Below, in pieces: positions 27,600 to 38,687 of a DNA stretch of 64,000 nucleotides. Within the stretch, counting starts at the first letter, position 1. Every line of letters starts with the position of its first letter. Origin of the DNA: Teichococcus aerophilus (GTDB taxonomy: Bacteria > Pseudomonadota > Alphaproteobacteria > Acetobacterales > Acetobacteraceae); assembly GCF_014490485.1 (NCBI RefSeq), contig NZ_JACTVA010000020.1, positions 24,291 through 88,290 on the forward strand, in the 5' to 3' direction. Below the pieces are notes generated by a model. The model worked only from the letters and a program-made list of their open reading frames with translations, was not told where the DNA came from and ran no database searches. Both the position numbers and the translations under genes were made by a program.

Positions 27600-27847
27600 G
27601 AAGGCCGGGGAATGAATTCCCCGGACCCCTTCTTTTTTTCTGCGAGTTTGGCGTTGGCGCTGCAGGATTGAGGGGGGACGCTGCTTGATCATATGTAAAA
27701 TAGGCCGCGCGGGCTGAACCGTCAGTCGCCAGAGGTCCAGGACCTCCGGCGCACCCAGCCGTATCTCAGGTTCACCCCCTCAACAGCCCCGCCCCAAAAC
27801 TCGAAAAAGAAAAGAAGGGGCCCGGGGAATTCTTTCCCCGGCCTTCC
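27600..27847 (+). repeat. Family A intergenic repeat A5
   Basis: 248 bp. Left end GAAGGCCGGGGAATGAATTC with a long T-tract, core GGCTGAACCGTCAGTCGCC, near-palindrome AGAGGTCCAGGACCTCCGG, right end GGGGAATTCTTTCCCCGGCC. It sits between two minus-strand genes, 109 bp past the rho stop, so its right arm faces rho. Confidence 0.92.
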
Positions 27848-27955
27848 TCCCCACCCATCAGACCCCAGACGCAGCAACGGCTGGCGCACCTTTCGGTGGC
27901 CAGCCGCGGGAAGAGATGAAACGGGACCAGGGTGATGCCCCTAGCCAAGTCTCCG

Positions 27956-29230
27956 TCAGGTATTCATCGCGTCGAAGAAATCCTGGTTGGTCTTGCTGTA
28001 CTTCAGCTTGTCCAGCAGGAACTCCATCGCATCCTGCGTCCCCATCGGGTTCAGGATACGCCGCAGCACCCACATCTTGGACAGCGTGGCGCGGTCCACC
28101 AGAATTTCTTCCTTACGGGTGCCGGACTTGGTGATGTCGATCGCCGGGAAGACGCGCTTGTCGGAGAGCTTGCGGTCCAGGATCAGCTCGGAGTTACCGG
28201 TGCCCTTGAACTCTTCGAAGATCACTTCGTCCATGCGGCTGCCGGTATCGATCAGCGCGGTCGCGATGATGGTCAGCGAGCCGCCTTCCTCGATGTTGCG
28301 CGCCGCGCCGAAGAAGCGCTTGGGGCGCTGCAGGGCGTTGGCGTCCACACCACCGGTCAGCACCTTGCCGGAGGACGGCACGACCGAGTTGTAGGCACGG
28401 CCGAGGCGGGTGATGGAGTCCAGCAGGATCACCACGTCGCGCTTGTGCTCGACCAGGCGCTTCGCCTTCTCCAGCACCATCTCGGTGACCTGCACGTGGC
28501 GGGTCGCCGGCTCGTCGAAGGTGGAGGCCACGACTTCGCCGCGCACGGTGCGGGCCATGTCGGTGACTTCTTCCGGCCGCTCGTCGATCAGCAGCACGAT
28601 CAGGAAGACGTCGGGGTGGTTGGCGCTGATGCTGCGGGCGATGTTCTGCAGCATCACGGTCTTGCCGGTGCGCGGCGGCGCCACGACCAGGGCGCGCTGG
28701 CCCATGCCGATCGGGGCCACCAGGTCAATCACGCGGGGCGTGTTGTCCTTCTGCATGCCCTTCGGCGGCGGCTCGGCGTTCTCGTTCTCCATCTTCAACC
28801 GGCGCGTCGGGTAGAGCGGCGTCAGGTTGTCGAAGTTGATACGGTGGCGGAGCGCCTCGGGCGGCTCGAAATTGACGGTGTTGACCTTCAGCAGCGCGAA
28901 GTAACGTTCACCGTCCTTCGGCGCGCGGATCTGGCCTTCCACCGTATCGCCGATGCGCAGGCCGAAGCGGCGCACCTGGGCGGGGGAGACGTAGATGTCG
29001 TCCGGCCCCGGCAGGTAGTTCGACTGCGGGGACCGCAGGAAGCCGAAGCCGTCGGGCAGGATTTCCAACGTGCCGTCGCCGTGGATCGCCTGGTCGTTCT
29101 CGGCGAGCTGCTTCAGGATCGCGAACATCATGTCCTGCTTGCGCAGGCTCGAAGCGTTCTCGATCTGGAGGGACTCGGCGAAACCCAGCAGGTCGGCGGG
29201 GCTTTTGGCCTTGAGTTCAGAAAGATGCAT
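27956..29230 (-). CDS. rho: Transcription termination factor Rho
   Basis: 424 residues, typical of Rho. N-terminal helical domain ([20 protein letters not shown]), RNA-binding CSD with [18 protein letters not shown], Walker A PPRTGKT, the ATPase motif [13 protein letters not shown], and Q-loop/R-loop segments [20 protein letters not shown] and [21 protein letters not shown] homohexameric ATP-dependent RNA translocase. The large gap downstream carries repeat A5. Confidence 0.98.
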   Translation of the reverse strand: MHLSELKAKSPADLLGFAESLQIENASSLRKQDMMFAILKQLAENDQAIHGDGTLEILPDGFGFLRSPQSNYLPGPDDIYVSPAQVRRFGLRIGDTVEGQIRAPKDGERYFALLKVNTVNFEPPEALRHRINFDNLTPLYPTRRLKMENENAEPPPKGMQKDNTPRVIDLVAPIGMGQRALVVAPPRTGKTVMLQNIARSISANHPDVFLIVLLIDERPEEVTDMARTVRGEVVASTFDEPATRHVQVTEMVLEKAKRLVEHKRDVVILLDSITRLGRAYNSVVPSSGKVLTGGVDANALQRPKRFFGAARNIEEGGSLTIIATALIDTGSRMDEVIFEEFKGTGNSELILDRKLSDKRVFPAIDITKSGTRKEEILVDRATLSKMWVLRRILNPMGTQDAMEFLLDKLKYSKTNQDFFDAMNT

Positions 29231-29519
29231 GGGCGGGACGCGTTCCGTTCCGGCGTAGAGCAGGGGACACTCCCAAAGGCGCGGCCAGATGGCTTGCCCA
29301 TGTGCGGCCGCAGCCCGAGGGCGCCTGGCCGTCTAATGTCCCGTATAGGATCAAGGAGGGGAGTCTAGGCGGTATGCCAAACCGGCAAGGTCCGGTACGC
29401 CGCCAAGGACGAGGAGCGCCGCAACGCTAGGGTCGCAGCCACTTCGTCGTCAATGGGCAAATAGTGCATTCCGGCGGTTCTTCAAGGAGTTCGCGCGGAT
29501 TTTTCCGGGATTGATGCGT

Positions 29520-29780
29520 GGGCCAAGGGGCTTTGCCCCTGGCCCCCCACCGGGGTGGAAAGTCCACCCCGGACCCCGCTGCGAGTTTTTCAGGGCTTTC
29601 GGTGCTTAGGTGCCTCGCAAGCCGGCAGCGCATTCAACCTGTTCTAAAGGCTACTGGACTGAACGCTCAGCCGGCAGCAGCCATGGCCTTCCCTGCAAGA
29701 TCCGCCATCACTTAAACTGATGGCAGGGCCTGGGGGGATACTATCCCCCCAGGTTGGGTCCAGGGGGCAGCGCCCCTGGT
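29520..29780 (+). repeat. Family B intergenic repeat B2
   Basis: About 260 bp. Left double hairpin: CCAAGGGGCTTTGCCCCTGG, then CCGGGGTGGAAAGTCCACC plus CCGG. Right tip has GGGGGGATACTATCCCCCC and CAGGGGGCAGCGCCCCTGG. A core segment GGACTGAACGCTCAGCCGGC recalls the family A core. It ends 9 bp before the dnaJ stop and could terminate dnaJ. Confidence 0.8.
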
Positions 29781-29789
29781 GACGGGACC

Positions 29790-30935
29790 TTACCGCCCCA
29801 GCCCCTCCCAGAAGTCCCGCACCTTGGCGAAGAAGCCGTCGCTATCCGGGCTGCTGCGGGCATGCTCGCCCGCCTCGGCCTCAAACTCCTCCAGCAATTC
29901 GCGCTGGCGGGCCGTCAGATGGCGCGGGGTTTCTACCGCGACCTGCACGTACATGTCCCCCCGCGCGGCGGAGCGCAGCACGGAGAAGCCCTTGCCGCGC
30001 AGACGGAACTGGTCTCCCGACTGCGTGCCGGCCGGGATGGTCACCCGCGCCCGCCCGCCATCGATGACCGGCACCTCCACCGCATCGCCCAGCGCGGCCT
30101 GGGACATCCGCAGCGGCACGCGGACGAAGATATTCGCCCCGTCCCGCTGGAAGATTTCATGCGGCTGCACGCCGATATCGACATACAGGTCGCCTGCGGG
30201 GGCGCCCCGCAACCCGGCCTCGCCCTCGCCGGTCAGGCGAATGCGGGTGCCGTCCTCGACGCCGGCGGGGATGGTCACGTTCAGGGTGCGCTCGCGGTGC
30301 ACGCGGCCAGCGCCGTTGCACACCTTGCAGGGGTTCTTCACCACCCGGCCGCTGCCGCCACAGGTGGGGCAGGCGCGCTCGATCAGGAAGAAGCCCTGCT
30401 GGGCGCGCACCTTGCCGGCGCCGCCGCAGGTCGGGCAGGTCTGGTTGGCGGTGCTGCCCGCCTCGGCGCCGGAGCCGTTGCAGGCATCGCACTGCACGCT
30501 GCTCTGGACGCGGATATTCTGCTTGGCGCCGGCGAAGGCCTCCTCCAGGGAGATCTCCACCTCGGTGCGCAGGTCGGCACCCCGGCCGGCCGCCTGGCCG
30601 CGCTGGCGCCCGCCACCGCCGCCAAAGCCGAACATCTGCTCGAAGATGTCCTCGAACCCACCGCCGCCGAAGGGGTTGCCGCCGCCACCGCCGCCGCCGC
30701 CCATGCCACCCTCGAAGGCCGCGTGGCCGTAGCGGTCATAGGCGGCGCGCTTCTCGCCATCCTTCAGGACCTCATAGGCCTCGGAGCATTCCTTGAAGTT
30801 GGCTTCCGCTTCCTTGTCATCCCGGTTGCGGTCCGGGTGATACTTCATGGCGAGCTTGCGATAGGCCTTCTTCAGCTCATCGTCGCTGGCGCCCCGGGCG
30901 ACGCCCAGCACTTCATAGTAATCCCGCTTGGCCAT
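29790..30935 (-). CDS. dnaJ: Hsp40 co-chaperone DnaJ
   Basis: 381 residues. N-terminal J domain with the HPD motif in [11 protein letters not shown], a Gly-rich linker with G runs (~75-95), and four zinc-finger repeats: [42 protein letters not shown]-terminal client-binding region follows. It stimulates DnaK ATPase. 96 bp downstream of dnaK with a hairpin between them. Confidence 0.98.
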   Translation of the reverse strand: MAKRDYYEVLGVARGASDDELKKAYRKLAMKYHPDRNRDDKEAEANFKECSEAYEVLKDGEKRAAYDRYGHAAFEGGMGGGGGGGGNPFGGGGFEDIFEQMFGFGGGGGRQRGQAAGRGADLRTEVEISLEEAFAGAKQNIRVQSSVQCDACNGSGAEAGSTANQTCPTCGGAGKVRAQQGFFLIERACPTCGGSGRVVKNPCKVCNGAGRVHRERTLNVTIPAGVEDGTRIRLTGEGEAGLRGAPAGDLYVDIGVQPHEIFQRDGANIFVRVPLRMSQAALGDAVEVPVIDGGRARVTIPAGTQSGDQFRLRGKGFSVLRSAARGDMYVQVAVETPRHLTARQRELLEEFEAEAGEHARSSPDSDGFFAKVRDFWEGLGR

Positions 30936-30972
30936 GGCCGGGTCAGTCCCCCGCTATACAGTCAACAAGGCT

Positions 30973-31001
30973 GCGCCCGGTCCCCTCGCGGGGCCGGGCG
31001 C
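30973..31001 (-). terminator. dnaK-dnaJ intergenic hairpin
   Basis: GCGCCCGG-T-CCCC paired with GGGG-CCGGGCGC around a TCGC loop: a 12-bp stem with one bulged base. There is no T-tract, so it may slow or process the dnaK-dnaJ mRNA without ending it. Confidence 0.55.
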
Positions 31002-31031
31002 GACGCTTCAGTCAGGTCGGAAACCCGGCGT

Positions 31032-32966
<1,935 letters not shown>

Positions 32967-33094
32967 CCGAATTCTCCTTTTGGCGGACGGGGGCGGCCCA
33001 TATCGAGAGGCGCCGCGCCCATCCCCGGCTTGCTTACGTAGCGGATGGGGTGGGGGCCGGCCCTTCCAGACCCGGAAAGGCGGCTCGGCCCCCG

Positions 33095-33129
33095 ATGTAT
33101 TGGTCCGCACGCCGCCGGACAAGGGCGGC
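33095..33129 (-). promoter_or_regulatory. Heat-shock sigma-32-like promoter upstream of dnaK
   Basis: On the minus strand GCCGCCCTTG lies 16 bases before CCAATACAT, resembling the CNCCCTTGAA/CCCATNT pattern of RpoH promoters. It is ~130 bp before the dnaK start. No CIRCE inverted repeat was seen. Confidence 0.45.
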
Positions 33130-33218
33130 ATGCGGGCCATGCGTAAAAATTGTGCAGCCCGAGCGACTGCACCCGGATCAGGCGGCGCCCAAGCCCAGGC
33201 TTGGGGCCACCTGGGCCG

Positions 33219-33794
33219 TCAGGCGGTCTCGGAGACGCCCTCGCCCGCCACCACCACCATGGCCGGCTTCAGCAGGCGGCCATTCAGCGTCCAGGCCGGG
33301 GTCCAGGCCTGGATGACGGTGCCGGCGGCCACGCCCTCCGGCGGCGGCTGCTGCGCCATTGCCTGGTGCAGCTCAGGGTCGAAAGGCTGGCCGGCGGGGT
33401 CGTGCTTCGCCACGCCATTGCGCTCCAGCACGGAGACGAAGGCGCGCTCCACACCCTCGAAGCCGCCGCGCAGCTTGGCCAGCAGCTCCGGCTCATCGTC
33501 CTGCGGCGCCGGCAGGGCATCCAGGCCACGGCGCAGGTTCTCGGCCGCTTCCACCACGTCGCGCGCGAACTTCGTCACGGCATATTGGCGGGCCTCGTCC
33601 ACCTCCCGCTTCGTGCGGGTGCGCAGGTTCTGCATCTCGGCCTCCGAGCGCAGCCAGCGATCCTTCAGCTGCGCCACCTCGGCCTCCAGCTCCGCAATGC
33701 GGGCCAGGGTGTCGGCGGGCTGCTGCGGCTGCGCTTCGGTGGCCTCCGGCGGGGTCGTATGCTCGTTCATCAGGTGATCATTCTTCATGGTCAT
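33219..33794 (-). CDS. grpE: Nucleotide exchange factor GrpE
   Basis: 191 residues from the ATG at 33794; in-frame ATGs at 33788 and 33770 are possible. A long coiled coil (LARIAELEAEVAQLKDRWLR) is followed by the GrpE head with ARDVVEAAENLRRGLDALP and the signature AGTVIQAWTPAWTLNGRLLK. It releases ADP from DnaK. It lies upstream of dnaK in the same direction with a 252-bp gap that contains the candidate heat-shock promoter. Confidence 0.95.
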   Translation of the reverse strand: MTMKNDHLMNEHTTPPEATEAQPQQPADTLARIAELEAEVAQLKDRWLRSEAEMQNLRTRTKREVDEARQYAVTKFARDVVEAAENLRRGLDALPAPQDDEPELLAKLRGGFEGVERAFVSVLERNGVAKHDPAGQPFDPELHQAMAQQPPPEGVAAGTVIQAWTPAWTLNGRLLKPAMVVVAGEGVSETA

Positions 33795-33927
33795 GGGGGG
33801 TCCGGGCAGACCCGGTCAGGCACGACACCTAGGGGCTGCAACGCCCCGGAACAAGTTATGCGAGCCACGCGCGGAAGGGGAGATGCCCTGTGAACGCGTG
33901 ACCCCCGCTGGAGATCGGTGGGAGAAG

Positions 33928-34179
33928 GAAGGCCGGGGAAGGAACTCCCCGGGTCCCAATCTTTCTGTTTTCGAGTTTTGCGGCGGTGGCTGCCGGAGGA
34001 CGCGGTCCTCGGAGACGGCTGGATACGCCGAAGGTCCTGGACCTCCAGCAACTGAAGGTTCAGCCCGCGGGACGCCATATTGAAAACCATAAAGCCGCGT
34101 CCGCTCCCAGCCCGGCAGCGCCAACGCCAAACTCGCAGAAAGAAAACAAGGGGCCCGGGGAATTCCTTCCCCGGCCTTC
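33928..34179 (-). repeat. Family A intergenic repeat A6
   Basis: 252 bp. Left GAAGGCCGGGGAAGGAACTC, right GGGGAATTCCTTCCCCGGCC, reverse-orientation core GAAGGTCCTGGACCTCCAG and GAAGGTTCAGCCCGCGGG. It is the only full copy between divergent genes (grpE and hemH), where a terminator role for flanking genes is not needed. Confidence 0.9.
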
Positions 34180-34287
34180 CCTTCCTCATCCGCGCAACCC
34201 CATGCATCCACCAATTGCATCCCCAGGCGATGCCAGCGGCATGCGGCACCTTGACCCGGGCGCCTCCGGTGTCATTTCCACCCCATC

Positions 34288-35400
34288 ATGCAGCTCTCCT
34301 CCGCCCCCCGCCCGCGTGTTGCCATCGTGCTGTTCAACCTCGGGGGGCCTGATTCCCCCGAGGCGGTGCGCCCGTTCCTGGAAAACCTGTTCATGGACCC
34401 GGCCATCCTGCGGATGCCCGGCTTCATCCGGAAGCCCCTGGGCAAGTTCATCGCCTACCGCCGCACCAAGGCCGCGAGCGAGAACTATGCCATCCTCGGC
34501 GGCCGCTCCCCGCTGCTGCCGCTGACGGAGGAACAGGGCGCCGCGCTGCAGGACGCCCTGGCGCGGGACATGCCTGAGGCCGAGAGCCGCTGCTTCGTCG
34601 CCATGCGCTACTGGCATCCGTTCTCGGACGCCGCGGCGCAGGCGGTGCAGGCATGGGGGGCGGACGAGGTGGTCTTGCTGCCGCTCTACCCGCAATTCTC
34701 CACCACCACGACCGGCTCCTCCATCACCGCCTGGAACGATGCCTGCGCCAAGATCGGCCTGTCCCTGCCCACCCGCACACTGTGCTGCTGGCATTCGGAC
34801 GACGCCTTCGCCGCCGCCACCGCCGCCATGCTGCGCAAGGCGTATGACGAGGCGCTGCCGCAGGTGCAGGGCGGCAAGAAGCTGCGCATCCTGTTCTCCG
34901 CCCACGGGCTGCCGGAGACGATCGTTAAGCAGGGCGACCCCTACCAGTGGCAGGTGGAGCGCAGCGTGGCCGCCGTAGCGGCGCAGCTGGGGATCGAGGG
35001 GCTGGACCACCAGCTCTGCTACCAGTCCCGCGTCACGCCGCAGAAATGGCTCGGCCCCTCGACCGAGGAGGCGCTGGAGAAGGCGGCGAACGACAAGGTG
35101 GCCGTGCTGGTCCACCCCATCGCCTTCGTCTCCGAGCATTCGGAGACGCTGGTGGAGCTGGATGTCGAGTACAAGGAACTGGCCCACAAGCTGGGCGTAC
35201 CCGGCTATTTCCGCGCCCCGGCGCAGAACAGCGACCCGGCCTTCATCAGCGCCCTCTCCGGCTTGGTGCTGCGGCTACGGGATGCGGGGGCGCGCACGCT
35301 GTGCTCCTTCGCCGGCGGGCGGCAATGCCCGAAGGTGCATTCCGGCTGCCCGCATACCGGGGTAAAAGCGCCGGCCACGCCCCGGAAGGTCGCCGCATGA
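34288..35400 (+). CDS. hemH: Ferrochelatase HemH
   Basis: 370 residues. N-terminal VLFNLGGPDSPEAVRPFLEN, LPLYPQFSTTTTGSSITAW, catalytic His in LFSAHGLPETIV and acidic PIAFVSEHSETLVELDVEY. It inserts Fe2+ into protoporphyrin IX. The C-terminus LCSFAGGRQCPKVHSGCPH has three clustered cysteines, consistent with the [2Fe-2S] cluster known in Caulobacter ferrochelatase; this is inferred. First gene of hemH-HAD-hemJ with ATGA overlaps. Confidence 0.96.
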   Translation: MQLSSAPRPRVAIVLFNLGGPDSPEAVRPFLENLFMDPAILRMPGFIRKPLGKFIAYRRTKAASENYAILGGRSPLLPLTEEQGAALQDALARDMPEAESRCFVAMRYWHPFSDAAAQAVQAWGADEVVLLPLYPQFSTTTTGSSITAWNDACAKIGLSLPTRTLCCWHSDDAFAAATAAMLRKAYDEALPQVQGGKKLRILFSAHGLPETIVKQGDPYQWQVERSVAAVAAQLGIEGLDHQLCYQSRVTPQKWLGPSTEEALEKAANDKVAVLVHPIAFVSEHSETLVELDVEYKELAHKLGVPGYFRAPAQNSDPAFISALSGLVLRLRDAGARTLCSFAGGRQCPKVHSGCPHTGVKAPATPRKVAA

Positions 35401-36056
35401 ACCACCCCCGCCCCGCCGCCGTGCTGTTCGACTGCGACGGCGTCCTGGCCGACAGCGAAATGCTGGTGAACGCCCTGGTGGCCGAGGACCTGACCGCCCG
35501 CGGCTGGCCCCTCAGCGCCGAGCAGTGCAAGGGTATCTTCCTCGGCCGCTCCATCCCCGACATGGTCCCGGTGGTCGAGCAGCAGGTCGGCCCCCTGCCG
35601 CGCGAGTGGGGGAACGAGCTCTCCCAGCTCATCGCCCGCCGCATGAAGCAGGAAACGCCACCGATGCCGGGTGCCGTGGCCGTGGTGCGTGCCCTGGTGG
35701 CCGCCGGCATCCCCGTCGCCTGCGCCAGCAACTCGGGGCGGGAGGAGCTGGCGGCCAAGCTGGCCGGGCTCGGCCTGACCGAGGTGTTCGGCCCGCGCGT
35801 GTTTTCCTGGCAGGACGTGCCGCGCCCGAAGCCGGCGCCGGATATGTACCTGGCCGCCGCCGCCGCCTGCGGCGCCGCCCCGGCCGATTGCGTGGTGGTG
35901 GAGGACAGCGCCCTCGGCGCCCGCGCCGGCATCGCCGCCGGCTGCCGCGTGATGGGCTTCGCGCATGAGACGCCGCCCGCCCTGCTGGAAGCGGAAGGCG
36001 CCCGCCCCTTCCACAGCATGGCCGAGTTGCCCCGCCTGCTGGGCATCGCCGCATGA
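35397..36056 (+). CDS. HAD-superfamily phosphatase (beta-PGM/phosphoglycolate phosphatase type)
   Basis: 219 residues from the ATG at 35397, overlapping the hemH stop. Motif I LFDCDGVLADSE, cap domain, motif II ACASNSGREELA, motif III Lys in RPKPAPDMYLAAA, motif IV VVEDSALGARAGIAAG. The motif set is complete, so it should be an active phosphohydrolase. Translational coupling to both hemH and hemJ is notable, but no link to heme chemistry is known. Substrate unknown. Confidence 0.9.
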   Translation: MNHPRPAAVLFDCDGVLADSEMLVNALVAEDLTARGWPLSAEQCKGIFLGRSIPDMVPVVEQQVGPLPREWGNELSQLIARRMKQETPPMPGAVAVVRALVAAGIPVACASNSGREELAAKLAGLGLTEVFGPRVFSWQDVPRPKPAPDMYLAAAAACGAAPADCVVVEDSALGARAGIAAGCRVMGFAHETPPALLEAEGARPFHSMAELPRLLGIAA

Positions 36057-36505
36057 CGATCGACGCGCTGGCCGGCGTCTATCCCTGGGTCAAGGCGCTG
36101 CACCTGATCTCGGTGATCGCCTGGATGGCAGGGATGTTCTACCTGCCGCGCCTCTACGTGTACCACACGCCCGCCCCCGCCGGCTCCGACCGCAGCGAGA
36201 TGCTGAAGGTGATGGAGCGCCGCCTGCTGCGCGCCATCATCAACCCGGCGATGGCCGCCACCTGGCTGCTTGGCCTGTGCCTGGTGCTGACGCCCGGCGT
36301 CATCGACTGGTCGGCCGGCTGGTGGCACACCAAGCTGCTGAGCGTGCTGCTGATGTCCGGCCTGCACGGCCACCTCGCCGCCGCCCGCAAATCCTTTGAG
36401 CGGGACGAGCGCAAGCACTCGGAGCGCTACTGGCGCTTCGCGAACGAAGTGCCGACGGTGCTGATGGTGGTGATCGTGATCATGGTAATCGTTCGCCCGT
36501 TCTGA
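36053..36505 (+). CDS. hemJ: Protoporphyrinogen oxidase HemJ
   Basis: 150 residues, a four-helix membrane protein. The conserved YPWVKALHLISVIAWMAGMF and LPRLYVYH are at the N-terminus, with WWHTKLLSVLLMSGLHGHL centrally and RFANEVPTVLMVVIVIMVI at the end. HemJ oxidises protoporphyrinogen IX to protoporphyrin IX, directly before ferrochelatase. The start overlaps the HAD stop as ATGA. Confidence 0.94.
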   Translation: MTIDALAGVYPWVKALHLISVIAWMAGMFYLPRLYVYHTPAPAGSDRSEMLKVMERRLLRAIINPAMAATWLLGLCLVLTPGVIDWSAGWWHTKLLSVLLMSGLHGHLAAARKSFERDERKHSERYWRFANEVPTVLMVVIVIMVIVRPF

Positions 36506-36518
36506 GGGGCGTTGCGCT

Positions 36519-36577
36519 CCGGGGGCGCTGCCCCCGGCCCCCGCCGGGGTGGAAAGTCCACCCCGGACCCCGCTGGG
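36519..36577 (+). repeat. Family B tip B3
   Basis: CCGGGGGCGCTGCCCCCGG, then CCGGGGTGGAAAGTCCACC plus CCGGACCCCGCTGGG, 13 bp past the hemJ stop. The other end of this intergenic region carries a family C tip, so the two families may share one composite element. Confidence 0.75.
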
Positions 36578-36867
36578 TGTTTTTGCCTTTGGTCTGGACG
36601 GTTTCTTCTGCGCCGAGCTGTTGCTTCGCAGTCGGTTGACATGCCCCTGGCACTTTCCGCCCGGCTCCTGGCCACCACTTCCGGCGCACCGATTCTTCTA
36701 TAAACTATTATAAAACAGCATCTTGATGCATGCACGCCGCAGCTATTTTTAGCTGCCGTGCTTCAACCATGTCCGACCGCACGATGAACATCGTTGGTCG
36801 ATCCAGCCTGCGACGATCACACTGTCAAACACAGCGACAAACCCCGCCAAGGCACTCCTGAAAATGG
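36578..36867. other. AT-rich intergenic stretch between repeat tips
   Basis: Contains CTATAAACTATTATAAAAC (~36699-36717), far below the local GC level, and a hairpin at 36732-36761 (stems GCACG and GCAGCTA pairing with TAGCTGC and CGTGC). No gene recognised. It may be the interior of a composite B/C repeat. Confidence 0.4.
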
Positions 36868-36938
36868 GTTCCCAAAGGCCTCAGGCCTGCGGCAGGGCGA
36901 GTTTGAGAGGGGCAGCGCCCCTCTCAATCAACGGCCGG
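36868..36938 (-). repeat. Family C intergenic repeat tip C1
   Basis: In reverse orientation: CCCAAAGGCCTCAGGCCTGC, then TTGAGAGGGGCAGCGCCCC closing with TCTCAA. It lies 18 bp past the stop of the minus-strand DUF2125 gene and could terminate it. Confidence 0.75.
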
Positions 36939-36955
36939 GCAAGAAGACCCGCCCC

Positions 36956-37990
36956 TCAGCGCCACTCCACCGTCTGAAGCTGCATCAGCGGAAAGCGGGC
37001 CACCGAAAGGGTCCGGTCCTGCACCGCCACCGGTAGTTCGATCACCGGGGAGCCCCCGCCGGGGTCCAGACGCGTCAGCAGCGGCAGCACGCGGCGCACC
37101 GTGTAGGCGGTCCGGGTGGGGATGGCGCCGCTGGCGGTCAGGGCATCCAGCGTCGCGGTGGGGTTGGCCACGCGCACGGTGCCGGCGCCGCTGGGCTGCA
37201 GGGCGTCGTCCAGCGCCAGGCTGGCGGCGGCGCTGACGGCGGTGGGGCCCCAGCGCAGCGTCAGGCCTTTCACCTCTACCCGGCCGCCGGCATCGCGCCA
37301 CAGCGCGACGCGGCGGGGCAGCGGGCCGGCTGCGTCCAGCGGGCCGGAAATGGCGGCATCCAGCGTCAGGTCATCGATGCGGGGGCCGAAGGCGGGGCTG
37401 GGGGGCAGCAGGTGATCCGGCAGCGTCAGGCCGCGTATCCGCAGCGTCAGCCCCAGCGGCTGGCCGGCGGGGGCATCGAAGCCCAGTTGGGCGGTGGGGA
37501 GCAGGATGGTGCCGATGGACGTCTGCAACTCCGCCGACTCGGCCCGGACGCTGCCGGCGGTGGGAGGGGCCTGGCCGTTCAGCAGCACCTCGCCTTGCAG
37601 GCTGGCGGTGCGCAGCGGCATGGAGGGCCCGGCCAGCGCCAGTTGCTGCGCGCCCTCGGCCGACCAGTGCAGCAGGTTCAGCGCCCGGGGCGAGACCGAG
37701 AGCGTCACCGCCTCCGCCTGCCAGGCCACGGAGCCGGTGGCGAGGCCGAAGCCCGGCAGGCGAAGGCTGGCCGCCCAGGGCCAGCCGCCGCGCTGGGGCG
37801 GGCCGTATTCCACCTGCCAGCCCTGGGCGCGGCGCTGGGCCGCCCAGGCCTCCAGCCCTTGCTGGATCTGCCCGGCCATCCAGGACAGCGCCGCCGCGTG
37901 GGCGCCGGCCAGGGCCACCACCGCCAGCAGCAGGAACAGGGGCCAACGGCGCCGGCGGCGCGGCTGATGTGGGATCGCGGGGGCCGACAT
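36956..37990 (-). CDS. DUF2125-family membrane-anchored protein
   Basis: 344 residues from the ATG at 37990. N-terminal basic segment PRRRRRWPLFLLLAVVALAG with one membrane helix, then a largely beta-rich periplasmic region with WQVEYGPPQRGGWPWAASLR and RVALWRDAGGRVEVKGLTLR, patterns of DUF2125 proteins common in alphaproteobacteria. Function unknown; AsmA-like beta structure is possible. Divergent from the ChaC-like gene by 49 bp. Confidence 0.75.
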   Translation of the reverse strand: MSAPAIPHQPRRRRRWPLFLLLAVVALAGAHAAALSWMAGQIQQGLEAWAAQRRAQGWQVEYGPPQRGGWPWAASLRLPGFGLATGSVAWQAEAVTLSVSPRALNLLHWSAEGAQQLALAGPSMPLRTASLQGEVLLNGQAPPTAGSVRAESAELQTSIGTILLPTAQLGFDAPAGQPLGLTLRIRGLTLPDHLLPPSPAFGPRIDDLTLDAAISGPLDAAGPLPRRVALWRDAGGRVEVKGLTLRWGPTAVSAAASLALDDALQPSGAGTVRVANPTATLDALTASGAIPTRTAYTVRRVLPLLTRLDPGGGSPVIELPVAVQDRTLSVARFPLMQLQTVEWR

Positions 37991-38039
37991 GCCCGCTTGC
38001 GGCTTCCGGGTGCTCACGCCTGGGGATATAGCGCGTGAC

Positions 38040-38687
38040 ATGCCCGCGCGCATGGCTCCGCTGACGAACCCGGCCACACCGAACCAGGACCCGCTTCCAC
38101 AGGCGCCGCTGGAGCCTGTCTGGCCCGGCCTGTCCGCCTCGGACGCCGCGCTGCTGGACCCGGACGGGCATCTCTACGTGTTCGGCTACGGCTCGCTGAT
38201 CTGGAAGCCGGGCTTCGCGCATGTGGGCCAGCACCCGGCGCTGCTGCGCGGCTTCCACCGGCGCTTCTGCATCTGGTCCCGCTCCTACCGCGGCACGCCG
38301 GAGGCACCGGGGCTGGTGCTGGGCCTGGCAAAGGGCGGCGCCTGCCGTGGCGTCGCCTTCCGCGTGGCGGCCGCGCAGGCGGCCGAGGTGCTCGCCTACC
38401 TGGATGAGCGGGAGATGACCGGCGGCGTGTATCACCGCCGCCGGGTGCCCCTGCGGCTGTTGGACAGTGGTGAGACCAGGCAGGCCGTCGCCTTCGTGGC
38501 CGACCGCCGCGCCGCCGCCTACTGCGCCAGCCTGACGCCGGAGGCGATGGCGGCGGCGATCGCGCGCGGCCATGGCATCATGGGGCCGAACCGCGAATAC
38601 CTGCTGAACACGGTGGCGCATCTGCGCGAGATGGGTGTGCGCGATGCCGGGCTGGACCGCGTCGCGGCCTTGCTGCCGGTGAGGTAA
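38040..38687 (+). CDS. ChaC-like gamma-glutamylcyclotransferase
   Basis: 215 residues from the ATG at 38040; ATG 38052 is an alternative. The substrate-binding VFGYGSLIWKPGF, RRFCIWSRSYRG and the probable catalytic Glu in LDEREMTGGVY are present, with MGPNREYLLNTVAHLREMGV at the end, all of the ChaC/GCG family. It would cleave glutathione to 5-oxoproline and Cys-Gly. Monocistronic. Confidence 0.88.
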   Translation: MPARMAPLTNPATPNQDPLPQAPLEPVWPGLSASDAALLDPDGHLYVFGYGSLIWKPGFAHVGQHPALLRGFHRRFCIWSRSYRGTPEAPGLVLGLAKGGACRGVAFRVAAAQAAEVLAYLDEREMTGGVYHRRRVPLRLLDSGETRQAVAFVADRRAAAYCASLTPEAMAAAIARGHGIMGPNREYLLNTVAHLREMGVRDAGLDRVAALLPVR

